Assembly (NCBI RefSeq): GCF_958299795.1
Contig: NC_133207.1
Location: 34,048,140-34,112,139, forward strand
Direction of reading: 5' to 3'
Length of the DNA stretch: 64,000 nt
DNA from: Porites lutea
Lineage: Eukaryota; Cnidaria; Anthozoa; Scleractinia; Poritidae
Under the pieces are notes generated by a model. That model had not been told where the DNA came from. It saw nothing but the letters and a program-made list of their open reading frames with translations, and did no database searches. The position numbers were made by a program, and so were the translations under genes. Of the stretch, positions 47,501-59,100 are shown one piece after another. Each line of letters starts with the position of its first letter. Positions within the stretch are counted from its first letter, which is position 1.

Positions 47501-49640
47501 CAGTTTCCTTGCAGCATTTTCCTGCTAGCCCACCCTCAGCCTTCATGGGTGTCCCTCGATCAAGGCGAGTGTCTACCGTGGGTTCGTCAATTTTCTCCAC
47601 CCCTTCAACCTCAGCACAACCAGACACCTTACAAGCCTTGCAAGAAACTGCAAAGAGGCTACCAAACGAGTCCCCACAGGGAACGTCTGGCGTGCCCGAA
47701 TCAAGGCGAGGCTCGCAAGCCAGACGAAGGTCCTCAGTGGCAGCTTCTATGTTGTCCTCCGATACACGCGACGGTAAAAAGGGATCCATTGGCTTTACTC
47801 TTGCTGCTTCTTTAGTTAAATGGAAAAAGAATTCCTTGAGAGCAGCTAGGAAGGCTAACGAGACCATTGCTAAGGTGAATTTTAGTGATGAAACTTGAAT
47901 TAATTTGTAACAGAACCCTTTCAAAACTACTTACAATAGACCTACAGATAAATCTTCATCATATTGAACTTAAATCAATTTCCCATGCTGAAAACAGCCG
48001 TTGCAGAGCTGGGTAGTGACGCGTCATCAGTATGGAATTTCTGTGCCCGTTTCTCAGACTTCATTTCGAGGGGAAAACCGTAGCAGCGTTGCCAAGTAAT
48101 GACTCAGTTTCTCAGGCGTGTAGAATATGTTGAGGTTAAGGGACTGCTGCTCTGAATTTAAATCTCTGGCAAACAAGACTTTTTGCAAATCGGGATCAAG
48201 TCCGCCTTTGCATTATTCTCCAGAGTCGCAATAGCGAACAGCTACTGGCCAAAGAATTTTTTTTTTTTCACTCTTCTGTTGTAGAGCCTGCGCAAATATC
48301 ACCAAGGAAGAAAGCTTCCTTATGGAGACAAGAGAACTTTTAAAAGTTTTCTACCCTTTAAGTTACTGCTTAGTTCTATATACAGGCGAGGCACGAGTTT
48401 CCGCAGGAGGTCGTTTTTCATTCCCCTGGGATTTGACTAACCCCAATCTAATTCCGAGTCGGTGCATAACCTAATCAACTCATAGAAGACATCAAATACT
48501 GTAGCAACTATACAGACACTATAAAGACCCTATACCGTCCTATATTGTTATATATTGTTATATGCTATAACATGTACTAATATTAATGCTATATAACTAT
48601 AAACTACGTCCGATATGTACTCATCGCATTGTACTGTGTTGCATCCTAAATACATGCATGTCATGTAGACTATGATAAGTAGCGTGCTGTATATATCAAA
48701 TAATGTATTCATATGCTGATAACCAGTGTTATCATTCCACTCGATACATCTTTTCAGTGTCAGATGCTACTGACCACCGTTGTCATTTTTTAGTTTTTAT
48801 TATTTTCTCTATCCAGGACGCTAAACACCAAGAATTCATGAACAAAACTGCTGATCGCATCAAAACCGAGGTGAGCCAAGCTTACATTTCAACAATCCTG
48901 AAAAAGTATAAAATAGAAAACATTCTTGTGTCGATTTTCATCTGGAAAAATTGTTAAACAGCTTGACATTTTTTTCATTACCTTTTCTTGTTCCTTTTTT
49001 GAATTTTTATTCCATGCAAAACGTGCATGCATTTCAGATTAAACAACTCCAAATGAATGTATGTCGTCTCCACAGCTCAATAGTTAATATTTATTTTAAA
49101 GTGGAGAAATATTTTCTAAAGAACTGGGTCATTCTACCATTCTGTTCTTAGCTTCCAAAACAATTACTTGTCTCTATACAAGAGGAAGCTTACCCGATTA
49201 TACTACGAACAACACAAGGTAGGCACGTGACTGCTTCACTTAGGATCATTTGTAATAAATTATTATATTATTAGTTCTGTAACACTCCAACCTCGTTCCC
49301 AGGGTTCTCTCCTACCCGCCCTAAGGAGCACCAGTGCCGTCACCATGAATGCGACCCTTGCTCTCTCGCTCCGTAGGGCGGGTAGGAGAGAACCCTGGGA
49401 ACGAGGTTGGTAACGCTCTGCTTTAAAAGTCGCTGCTTAATAACCACTTGAATCAAATAACAGAGACATAACAGATATTTCAATATTCTACGTCATCTGG
49501 AGTAGTTTGTTTAATCAAGTCTGAAAAAGTCTTTTCTTTTTCTAGCTTACCGATCTCAGTTGGGAGTCAAACACAAACTCACGATGCAAGCTTATGATCG
49601 GCTGGCAGACCTGGTCCGAGATCTCAAGAATCCCTTTTGA
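44578..49640 (+). CDS. Unrecognised multi-exon protein rich in basophilic kinase sites (8 exons)
   Basis: Not recognised as a known family. Exons with consistent phases: 44578-44882, 45397-45490, 45617-45762, 46698-46929, 47425-47874, 48817-48870, 49152-49218, 49546-49640; product 480 residues. It starts MATKDNHILNVQEDISKL. Most of it is polar and probably disordered. RRxS-type sites recur: DLRRKSLP, KRKSLAPS, TSRRRSSTVS, RSRRVSTV, SRRGSQ and ARRRSSVA, favourable for PKA-like kinases. Exon 4 is Asn/Gln/Glu-rich. The C-terminal part (KHQEFMNKTADRIKTE, LLVSIQEEAYPIILR, YDRLADLVRDLKNPF) is amphipathic and helix-prone. An alternative exon at 48285 was excluded because it brings a stop or phase error. 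A 62-bp hairpin transposon abuts the exon 4 acceptor. Confidence 0.65.
46634..46695. mobile_element. 62-bp perfect hairpin MITE (TAGCCTCCCC ends) at a splice acceptor
   Basis: Two perfect 27-bp arms (TAGCCTCCCCGCAGACGTCC, then TTTGGGG) around an 8-nt loop. Flanks AGGTTCTTC (46625-46633) and AGGTTTCTTC (46696-46705) are the target duplication, differing by one T. The AG of the right flank is the acceptor of exon 4 of the gene at 44578-49640. Confidence 0.85.
47984..48120. mobile_element. Truncated third copy of the AGCCTGAGAAAAC MITE
   Basis: Matches the right half of 17236-17502: tgggtagtgacgcgtcatca, tatggaatttctg, cgtttctcagac and a terminal ctcaggc. The left half is missing apart from gaaaacagccg. 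It lies in an intron of the unrecognised gene. Confidence 0.7.
49287..49409. mobile_element. hAT-like foldback MITE
   Basis: Arms of about 35 bp (CAACCTCGTTCCCAGGGTTC, then tctcctacccgccct) inverted around a 50-bp spacer. The 8-bp flanking repeat is GTAACACT (49279-49286) and GTAACGCT (49410-49417), one mismatch; 8 bp fits hAT. In the last intron of the unrecognised gene. Confidence 0.8.
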
Positions 49641-51132
49641 ATTGAATTGCAAATGTAGATAGAACTATAATTTTGACTTCAGGGAGTCTAAAATAATATT
49701 TGTAAATAAAAATGTTGGGAAATGGTATTGTTTATGTTGATTAACCTCAAAGTGACGTTTGCGGACTAGTGCTCAACACGAAGGAGGCGGGGGTTAGCTT
49801 CATAGTTTTTTGGTTCTCTATTGTGAAAGGAAAGCAGCTGGGAACAAAAGGCAGGTTTATCAGCTACCAATATATCAGCAAACAATATGAACGGCCATGG
49901 TGTAAAACCTACGAGGAATATGTTGTTTTCTTTATCTTTTTCATTTGTTCTCATCGACCTAGCAGACCTAGGAATCTAACAGTAGTGTTTCCCAACTTCT
50001 TCTGGATAATGAATGGTATGGAGACAAGACAAATTTAAAGATCATTTGCAGTTGACGTCTCGCATGAGAACTCTTGTCCCGTTCGTGCTAATCCGCTAAT
50101 GTAACTACTCGTCTTTCTCGTTTTCTCGTGTATTGGCTCTTGGTTTATTGCATTCTTTTTAATAGTAAACCATCTGAGTAAGCGAAATCGAAACGACATT
50201 AACTTAGAGCTAGTAAGCGACCCTCTCAATCAGATCCTGACATTGATTAAATAGTTCAATCGGAGGGACGCCTTTGAAATAGAATAGAACCAAGATTTAT
50301 AGTAAGATTGGTAACCAAATTGTGGCTTCCAAGAAAAAGCGTAGGAATGAGGCCACTTACTGAAAATACTGAATAACAACTGATTTGGCTTTACAACCCC
50401 CCTTATTTTTTGACCAAACTAAGAATTTCTTGGAGACCGCCCCCCTCCCCTTTCTAAGGGTCAGGATGAACCCCCTCCCCCCCCCCCCCCCCCCCCTCCA
50501 TCTCAAGATCTGGCCGGATCCGGCACTGTTTAATTATACAAGACGTGTTGGTAAGTGTTGATTTTTAGTGGCAGCTTTTGAGGGGAAATCTCCTTTCGGA
50601 GTCCGGAAACCAATAATATTTTTTTTTGCGTTTTCTTTGAAGGGAAATCCCAAAACGGATCATGAATTAGATAGTTTCAACCGCTCGGGCCGGAGTCACG
50701 TAATGCTCCCAGGCCCCACAAAGGTCGACCCAGTTTGTCCAAAATGGAAAGGGAGCTGCTAATACGTAAGCTGTCTAAAAACACAATCTGCACAGGCGTC
50801 TCAACAACCTTATCGCACTTCAAGGCAGCACTACCTTTGTTCCAACGTCTCCCTTTCCCTTCCTTCTTCCCGTCCATCAAAACCTTGAAAATGATGTATT
50901 ACACTTCACGTTTAATATCACTAGTACAGCCATTTTATTTACAACACTACTACAACTATTTACACAGCAAGAATGAACTAACAATATATCTTCTCCTAAA
51001 ATGACACTACTATATGACATATTTTGAATGCTATCTACTTCAAGCTCTTACAATGCCTATAAACTCTTTAAAGTAATTCCAAGCCACTCATGAAATTTCA
51101 TACCGAGTCCGATTAAAAAGTCTTGAGCAAAC
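49641..51132. other. Intergenic between the unrecognised gene and the homeobox gene
   Basis: A likely polyadenylation signal (aaataaa near 49707) follows the upstream gene. Long C-runs at about 50478-50499. Several short frames (for example 49769-50038 and 50735-51004) lack protein-like features. The last part (to 51132) is probably the 3' UTR of the homeobox gene. Confidence 0.45.
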
Positions 51133-53609
51133 TCAGTATGGTTGATATCTATAGGAGGCACGGCTGTACGGTAGTCTTGCGGACCCAAAAGGTCTGATTG
51201 TGAACTGGTCAAGGTGGAACTTGGGTACACGGTTTGACTCGACTGAGAGTTGACGATTGGCAACTGTTCTCTGACTATCTCTTAAGTAGCTTTCCATCGC
51301 TGGACAGGACACTCGTTCGCCTTGTTTCCAGTGATCTGAATAGGCTCGGCTATTAAACTGGTTAGACAGGCTGGACTGACAGACAGATAAAATCTTTTTC
51401 TCCAGTTTCCTTGATTTGGCCCGTCGGTTTTGAAACCAATACTGCAAGAAAGAGAACAAAAATCTGAGTTATTAACCCTTTCACTGTCAAATGTGGCCAA
51501 AGGCAAATTTCGACCAAATTTCCAAATTTCGTTTTCTAAACTTTTGACAAACAAATAGCACCATGTGAAAGTACGGGCAGAGAGCTTTCATTTGAATGGT
51601 CATACCATAGGATTTCGTCCGCAGACTCAAAAGTTAGAGTCGCCTTACAAAACTCCATCAAGTACTCTAGCCTTATCTGGCAGTGAAAGGGTTAACTAAA
51701 TTCGGGCAATATCAGAGAAAATCTATACAACACACTGAACCTATAATGATTTTTTTCTGAATGCAAAACGGCATTCAAATTGCCATGGGAATTGTACAAT
51801 TACATGTAATAGAAACTTCACATCATTTAAAGAAAATACCATGACTACACACGTTTCGAAGATTGCTAAAAAAAATAGATGATTTAGGAAAATAGTGATG
51901 ACTAAGGGCCTCTTCATATGAGCCCGGTTGACCGGGCTGGCCCGGTTTCCGAGATCTCGCCTCACCTCTAAATCCTTTGTAAAATTTTCGATGTGTTCAT
52001 ATGAGAGGGCGGGTTGGCTCGGTTCCCGAGATCTCGGTTTTTCCAACCGAGATCTCGGTAAGCGGGCTGGAAATTTTGCCATATGAACACTTCATCCCGG
52101 TTACCGGGATGAACGGCGGGATGAATTCTGGCGGTCCGGATGGCATCGTCTTGCTTTGCCTGCTGTATTTTCCACATCATAAGCATCCCATTTAACTGCA
52201 GTGATACAGCTTTAAGTGTTACCCATGGTAACGGATAGGCCCAAAAGTTAAAATTTTTGTGTTTCGCTATGTTTGCTTTGTTTCCTAAATTTGGCGCCAG
52301 AACTCGTACCCAGGATCTTTGACCTTTTCTCATCTCGGAAACCGGGCTGAAATTTCTCACATGAACCTAAGGGGAAATTCATCCCGGTAACCGAGCCAGC
52401 CCAGTCAACCGGGCTCATATGAAGAGAGCCTAATTACACGTCATCTTGCAAAGTTACACTTCATACATGTTAAACTAACATGCATGAAGTGTAACTTTGC
52501 AAGATGGCGTGTTATTACTGTTCGATAAAAGCGAGTACTCAAAAAAATTTTCTAACTGGAGTGAAAAATCACTCTGCAATTGCCGAGTTTCGAATCGGTT
52601 ATCATAGTTTACTTTACGGCTCACTTTCCCACAAAACTGAAAATGATTAGAACAAATTTAAAACCCAGGCAACTGAAATTCCATTCCTCTAAGGTTACAC
52701 ATGCTCATGTTTCTTTTAATTTACTTTAATGTAGGAAACTCACCTTCAGGCTTTTAGCCGTGATTCCGAGTCTTTGTACCAGTTCTTCTGCGTCTTCTTT
52801 TAGCAAATATGGCCGCCGTCTGAATGCTCGTTCCAGCTCCAAAACTTCCATCGGTGAGAAGGTCGTGCGCTGTCGCTTCTTCTTCGTTGAATGTTCGGTT
52901 GGAGTCGAAGCTTGATCGGGCTCACTGTCACAATCGCTGCTGGAACTTGTAATGTCCGAGTAAGGCGTTAACGGTGGACTGGGGACCATGTGGCTGGGAC
53001 GAGGACTTGTGCAGTCGGAGTAAGGCGATAAAGGCGGACTGGTAGCACTGTTACATTCTGTAAAAGAAAAATAAACTCTTAGTTGGAAATATGTCCTATA
53101 AACAACTTTTTATTGTTAAGGTACAAGAAAGAATGAACTAGCTAGATTGTGTTACGTATTTGGAGTAGTGGCGGAAAATTTGTAGTTGCTTTAGTTAAGG
53201 TTAGTATACGCAAATACAGTAAATTGTCAGTAATAACAAGGATGTCTAGAACAACCGAAAAACGGACTTTCGATTTGTAATGTGAAGTTTATATTTAACT
53301 GTCAGTGGAAAAAGCCTGATGCAATGACTGCAGAGTTACGTTAATCTCACCGGAGATTGAAGAAGATTGAGTGACTTCACTTTCTAGACCCAGGATACTG
53401 CAGATGGAAAAGTCCGTTTGGGAAGTGTTGCGAATACGGGACCTTCTGACTTGCGCAGAGCGCACAAGAGAATCCACAAGTGAAATAACGGATTTCATTT
53501 GATGACACTCCATTTCAAAGATTTGATTAGCTGGATCAGATACTAACAAACTGAATGAAGAGTCTGGGTGAACCGAAACCATATTTATAAGTCGTCGGTA
53601 TTCTGACAT
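51133..53609 (-). CDS. Paired-like homeobox transcription factor with eh1 repressor motif (complete, 3 exons)
   Basis: Nuclear DNA-binding regulator of 310 residues. Exons on the minus strand: 53300-53609, 52744-53057, 51133-51441; phases 1 and 0. The eh1/octapeptide-like motif FSICSILGLE (residues 67-76) should recruit Groucho/TLE; it resembles HESX1/ANF (FSIESILGLD). The duplicated motif SPPLSPYSD / SPPLTPYSD lies at 110-118 and 130-138. The homeodomain covers about 163-222: RQRTTFSPMEVLELERAF, then ITAKSLKYWFQNRRAKSRK, with Gln50. The second intron falls between positions 46 and 47, a place typical of paired-class genes. Position 47 is Tyr, where Ile or Val is usual. Family assignment beyond paired-like is uncertain; ANF/HESX-like is the best guess. 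ATG 53609 is the first in frame. Confidence 0.88.
51903..52432. repeat. 530-bp inverted-repeat element in homeobox intron 2
   Basis: Ends are inverted: ctcttcatatgagcccggtt followed by gaccgggctg. The interior has repeated ccgagatctcgg palindromes and cccggtaaccgg motifs. No transposase. In the second intron of the homeobox gene. Confidence 0.8.
52436..52512. repeat. Hairpin repeat beside the 530-bp element
   Basis: Arms of about 33 bp (acacgtcatcttgcaaagtt, then acacttcatacatgtta) inverted around a few bases. Same intron as the element at 51903-52432. Confidence 0.8.
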
Positions 53610-54095
53610 CTGCCAATCAACAAATAGCAAAGCTAGCGGCCCGACAAACAGATCGTTTGTTGACCTGCACGTTTGCCGATTTCCATGCTACGACAGTTAA
53701 TATAAATTAAACTGCGCGCGCCGTCGGTTCTCTTTTTGTGAATGAAATGTTAAAAGACATCAGGCGCGTTAAACTAGATGACAATCATAATTTCCGAATA
53801 AGGGTTTTTCAAAAATGACATACGACGTTTTTCAAACGAACGGTCAACAGATTAATTACTTTAAATGAGGGGACATAACAAGTATTCTCGTAAAACGCTC
53901 AATTCGCGTACTGTAAAACCATTCAATTGTGCTGCGACCCGCGAATGATCCTTCGTTCTTCGTTACACCTTCCAGTAATAAACAAGCGACACAAAGTATG
54001 CTGATAGCATAAAATAACTGGTTAGGCCGGTTATTCAACTTCTAATTTTTACCGAGAAGGAAAAGTCCAAATCGTTATCCACTTAAGATTAAAGA

Positions 54096-54545
54096 TCTGT
54101 GCAAATTCTGTCGCTTGTCTGGGACAGTTGTGGCGTTGTGAGCAAAGCTTATCTAGATAAGCTAAATAGACGCGCCGCATGTATTATTGAAGGACGATCT
54201 ATTGGGGCGGAGGGGTTGAAATCAACACTTTGTTGGCCCAGCCTACAAGCAGGGAGAAATTATCTCAAATGCGTCTTAGTCCAAAAGTGTCTTCACGGAA
54301 TAGCGCCTTCGTACTTACTTTCAGAGTTTAGGCACGCGCACCTTTTCATGGCAAAGCTATAACACCAGAAGCCGTGATTTGTTGCGCCCTCCCTTCGCGA
54401 AAACTACTAAATACCAGGTAGCTTCAGAATAAATGATGTTCGGACCTGACAACACCCTACCGAGAAACATTAGACAAATAGAGACGCTCGCTCGCGAATT
54501 TAAAATCAAGTTAAAGCGCCATTTTAAACAGTAACGCCTACGGTA
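54096..54545 (+). mobile_element. LINE 3' end (C-terminus of reverse transcriptase), degraded
   Basis: The frame 54099-54361 reads VWDSCGVVSKAYLDKLNRRA, ACIIEGRSIG and YLKCVLVQKCLHGIAPSYL, the usual non-LTR RT thumb/C-terminal pattern (KLqkLQnRAARiI, KCvLvYKCLhGlaPsYL). After a shift, NTRSRDLLRPPFAKTTKYQ and IKLKRHFK complete the typical tail (NTRs..LrlPfakTskyq, fKteLK.hL). Degraded by frameshifts and 5'-truncated. Confidence 0.85.
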
Positions 54546-54689
54546 CATGTTGTCTCTTGTGTAAATCTAGTCAACTGACACGAAGGATTTTGTATCCGTT
54601 CTTTTTTCACCATTCTCGTCGGCTTTAAAAGACGCGTCTAAAGATACCGCCGCTCTGCTTTCAGCAATTTCCAGTACAAGCTGCTTATC

Positions 54690-54860
54690 GTACACGGGAG
54701 ACGACAGATTTCATCTGAGCACAATCCATTTGACTGAGCTGATAAACTTTTCAAAGTTGAGCAACAAACTGAGTGAAGAGTCAACTCGAACTGAGACCAC
54801 CTTATTTATACTCTGCGTAAACAACAAAGCTAATGGCCCGACAGACGTGTTATAATTTAA
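54690..54860 (-). pseudogene. Decayed duplicate of the homeobox gene's first exon and 5' flank
   Basis: Sequence at 54700-54850 parallels 53490-53650: gatttcat, gacactccattt/gcacaatccatttg, caacaaactgagtgaagagt versus taacaaactgaatgaagagt, then catatttataag versus ccttatttatac, and acaaagctaatggcccgaca versus gcaaagctagcggcccgaca. The match covers the N-terminal coding part and the region just upstream of the start. The frame is not kept and no homeobox exon is associated, so it is a dead partial duplicate about 1.2 kb upstream of the live gene. Confidence 0.65.
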
Positions 54861-55041
54861 CCCTAACCCTATGTTCGTTAACAGTTATTGTTATTCATTC
54901 AAAACATTTCCCCGATTCTGATTGGCTAAAAGCACACGCATAATTCACCATAACCAGTTCGGCTTCGGCTGATAACACTTACCTCGACCTTGATTATTCC
55001 GGATATCACAAAAACCTCATCCAATAATTGTTTAAAATTTG

Positions 55042-55236
55042 CCCATGGACCACACGGGAGAAACGTAAAACACATTTTATGTAAGGTAAGCTGTTTTTTA
55101 TTGAAATCCTTTCCTTTTCGTAGGTTACAGAAACAATAGGTTTTTTCCCCATACAAATTGTTTTATTTCGAATGTTACACAACAATGCCGATGCTCGATC
55201 GCCGATGCTCATATTTCCAGCTTGGGCTACCTATGG
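55042..55236. repeat. Partial copy of the CCACAGRTAGCCCAAGC element
   Basis: Nearly the same sequence as 62288-62475 (ggaccacacgggagaaacgt, ggtaagctgttttttattga, aatgccgatgctcg). The left end is missing. Confidence 0.75.
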
Positions 55237-55288
55237 CACGAGGCGATCACATGCTTTTTATCATTTCCTTCAAACTTCGAAACTGTCA

Positions 55289-55719
55289 GAGGGTGTTTAC
55301 ATGAGAATACTCGCACCGGCGCGAGTTTCATACCGCCCGGGATGACTTTTTGATTTCGTATCGCGTTAACTTGATGACTGGGTCATTTCATATCTCGCTA
55401 CTCGAAGGTACACTTCATCTTGGTAAAATACACTTGTGATTCAAAATCGCAAACATTACGCACGTACTACCCGTTCCAGTCTACCGGCAGACCGATTTCA
55501 CACTGAAATGTGTGGTCGTTTCGCCTTTACATGATACTGTTGTGAGATTTCGTACCGGAGTGAAATTCTCGCCCCGGTACAACAACCGGGGTGAACTTAC
55601 GCCGGGATGACTCGCGCCGGCATGACATTTCGTGGCGGTATCAAATGTAGAGCCACGAGAGGAACCGGAGTGAACTCGCTCCGGCGCTCAAGTAGCCCCA
55701 GCGTCATTTAAACACCCTC
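55289..55719. repeat. MITE with GAGGGTGTTTA ends
   Basis: 431 bp. Inverted GAGGGTGTTTA ends flanked by TCA on both sides. The interior is made of GC-rich ccggcgcgag / ccggggtgaa motifs. Non-coding. Confidence 0.65.
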
Positions 55720-56129
55720 TCAGCTTGCCGATTGACTTCATTTCACTCTAAATCAGTTTAAAATACTAAAACATCTGCGCCGGCTTTTAAGAAGCTATGT
55801 CACGAAACTGCGCATGCGCGTCAGCAACGACTCAACTTGAAAAGGCTGGCCCAACTTTTTCAAGTTTCGCGGGACGAACTCTGTAGCGATTTCATCGTCG
55901 TGAATCTTAGCCATCCGAGAGTATTTTTCGCTGTCAACGTTTTTGCTATGTAAAATTAAAAACAAATTCCGCTACACTAACAAAAAATCAGACAAAATTG
56001 GACTGTGCGTTGCTTGATTCCAAAAATCTGTCCCGTTTTCCAAAATCCAATATGGCGGACAGTTGAGAATAACAACAGAACAGCCTCAAATCCTGCACAT
56101 GCGCAGGTCGTGACACCCCTTTAACACAG

Positions 56130-59100
56130 CTAGCCTTTTTGACCTATTTTTGGTGTTGGTATTCTTAACCAGGTGTGAAGAATATAATCCATAGCAGAGG
56201 TTGGTAACCAGGACCCCATTGTTATTATCAGCCGGCAATCCAGACCAACAGGGTAACGATCACGTGGTGCTTGTGACGTCAGAGCTTCCACAACAGCATT
56301 CACAACTTGATCCAGGCGTTCAGATTGAGGAACCTCTTTAAAGCTGTTAAAAACTTAAAGAAAAAAAGAACATGATAGGGACTAGTTATTTATTACGGAG
56401 GGGGGGGGGGGGGGGGGCGAGGAGGGAAGGGGAGTTGCAGTTCATTTTTTTTATGCCTAGGTTCCCTAGTTCTATGTTACTCACCCTCATATTATTTAGG
56501 CAAAAAAATGACATGGCCCACCTCTCCCCTATAAAGGCAAGGTCACACGATACCTGCCTTCGAAAAATTGATTTTCCAGCCTAAATCTGTTTATCTTATT
56601 ACCAGCCCTCCTAGAAAACAGTGTTAAAATTTTTCTCTGTACAGAAGCAAACATTTGTTATGATATCATGTGAAAGATGTGATGACATAACTTATTGGCA
56701 ATGATATGAAGAACAATGTATCTCAGTTATTTTTATATAAGTTTGAGTAATAGACGGAGTCTCCGAAAAAAGTGCGTTTATCATTGAAGGGAGAGCGTTG
56801 GAACTGTACAGAACAGATCGTCTACTTATCAACCTGGTTTATGAAAAAGGATTGCAAAGTACAACGATATTATTATACCTCCATTCAAGTATTCCTCTCC
56901 GTATTCTTCCTTTACATGGTCATCAAGGGTTTCCCAGCGGTCTTTAAAGTTTTTTCCAAGGTTGGAGCGTATGTTGGTATGAAATGAACCTGGTTCCAAA
57001 ATACTCACTTTCACGCCCCAGGGATACATTTCTCGCCTTAATGCGTCCGAAAAGGCCTCCACGCCATACTTAGCTACACTGTAGTGTGAGTATAAGGAGA
57101 AAGAGAGACGACCTGTATGTATCAAAAGTATCGGAAATGATTAATGAGAACTTAGAGGGAGACTAACTGAGCTTACTCATAAGAGATTCCGTTCTCTGCT
57201 TCCAGCTGTGCTTCTGTTTTAGTTTACTGGGCCAAAATAAGTGAGCTAAGCAATATCGGTTTAATTAGCAAAATAATGAAGTCACGAGCTCAAGAGTTAC
57301 TGGTAGGATATGAAGTAACCGCGCTTATTGATTGGGCGGAAACTATGGACCAATCTCCAGTTGAAAGTCATTAAATGACAATGAAATATTAGCGATAGTT
57401 AAAAGGAGTGAGATGCAGGATTGCGGAAAATTTATTCAGAGTTAAAAAGAACGAGCTGTTCCGTTATGCGTTTGCGTTTCAGTGAGATGCAAATGTTGTG
57501 AGGTGTACGAAAAAATGGTTGCTCTAATCCATGTTTTTTCGACGCCGTGTCTCCTCACTGTAGAGTTGGAGGAATGATGAGTGGGGTAGGGGGCGGGAGG
57601 AGGGAGAAGCAATCCTCCGAGCAGAGAACTTCACGCGACTAGGATAATCCTATGGAAATGAGGGTACTTCATTCACAGTATCGTGACAAAGGCGCTTTCT
57701 CGACACGAAATTGGTGCCAAATACCTAGCCATAAACGCGGCATGAAGATTAGTCAGCGGCTATTGCGTAAATTCCTTACCACCAACACTTGAAAAGTTTA
57801 CAACTCGTCCCTGGACTTTCTTGATAAGAGGAAGAAATGTTTTGGTCACTTCAATCACTCCCCACAGATTAACATCAGCTGTGCGTTTGAATATACTCAT
57901 CGACGCCCAATCGATCGGCATCGCATACGCGATTCCTGCATTGTTCACCAGGCCCCACAGTCCGCCTATAAATAAGGAAATTTGAACAGCTAAAAGTCGT
58001 TTCTAAATGGCAAGGTTTAATAGTCCATTAACAAGGCGGTTTGGTACTTTAAAAAATCATTTTATCAGGAAATCAGTTTTCATTCAAGGCTGTTTAAATT
58101 TTTATCAGAGTTATTATCTAGCTACAGAATGTTAGGAGCTGACATTGTTAAGTGAATACAAGTGGTTGTTTAATTATATTGTTTTCTTATGTGCACCGAA
58201 AACCGGCTCCAGGGTAGGCTCTTAACTAAGAATAGAGGCAAATCTTGATCGCTGATCCCTCAAAAATTCAGTTTTAAATTAATCCTTATTTTCAAAATAA
58301 AACCAAATGTGAGTTAGTTTATGGACCGTATGAATGATTGCTTTAAGAAAAATGCAAAAAATACAAAGTGGTGTTTTTCGATTTCTTCGTAACCAGTGAA
58401 TCATCTGATGACGACCGCAAGTCTTCGAGATACGCTCTTTTCCAGTGCCGTAGCCAGACCAAACGGCCAACCGAGGCAGGCGTGAGTTGCTAGGGGGGTT
58501 CGGGGGCATGCCCCCCCCCCCCCCCCGAGAAATTTTGAACTTTAGTCTCTCGGAAATGCGATTTGCAGCGTTTTCTGGGCCTTTCGGTAACTTTTTTTCG
58601 AGTTAATTTAAGTGGAATTTAAAAAGCAATAATCAGAAACAAGCTACATAATCTGGGTGACCGTTAACCTCGCCAATGGTTTTGATCAGTATTTGTTCAA
58701 AAAAAATTTGAGTTAACGTACGTAGCCCCTTGAGATCGATGATATGGTAATTTTTTCATAGTATATTGACTGAATTGCTGAATTCTTTGTAATATCATGA
58801 TGCGTTAAAAATATCCGATGATCGCTTATGTAAAATAAAAATGATCTGCGAAATTCGTCAAAATTTTACCGAGGCGAGTGCCTCGGTTGGCCTCATACTA
58901 GCTACGGCGCTGATTTCTATGGTGAAAAGTCAATTTAGGTCAGAGAACGCTTAATCGCCACCTGCAGGTTTTGCAAATATTTGGTTGCTTTAAGACATCG
59001 ACGAAACTTTAGCGCCCTTAACATAATATATTCGTTCACGACGATATAAACTAACCCGCGTTAAGCATCTTGGAAAGTGAAATTGTGCAAAAAATACATG

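Noticed and set aside
48285-48450. Extra exon (SLRKYHQGRKLPYGDKR) in the orphan gene
   Set aside because: Good acceptor and protein-like start, but no donor with the right phase; joining exon 5 directly to 48817 keeps the frame. It could still be an alternative last exon.
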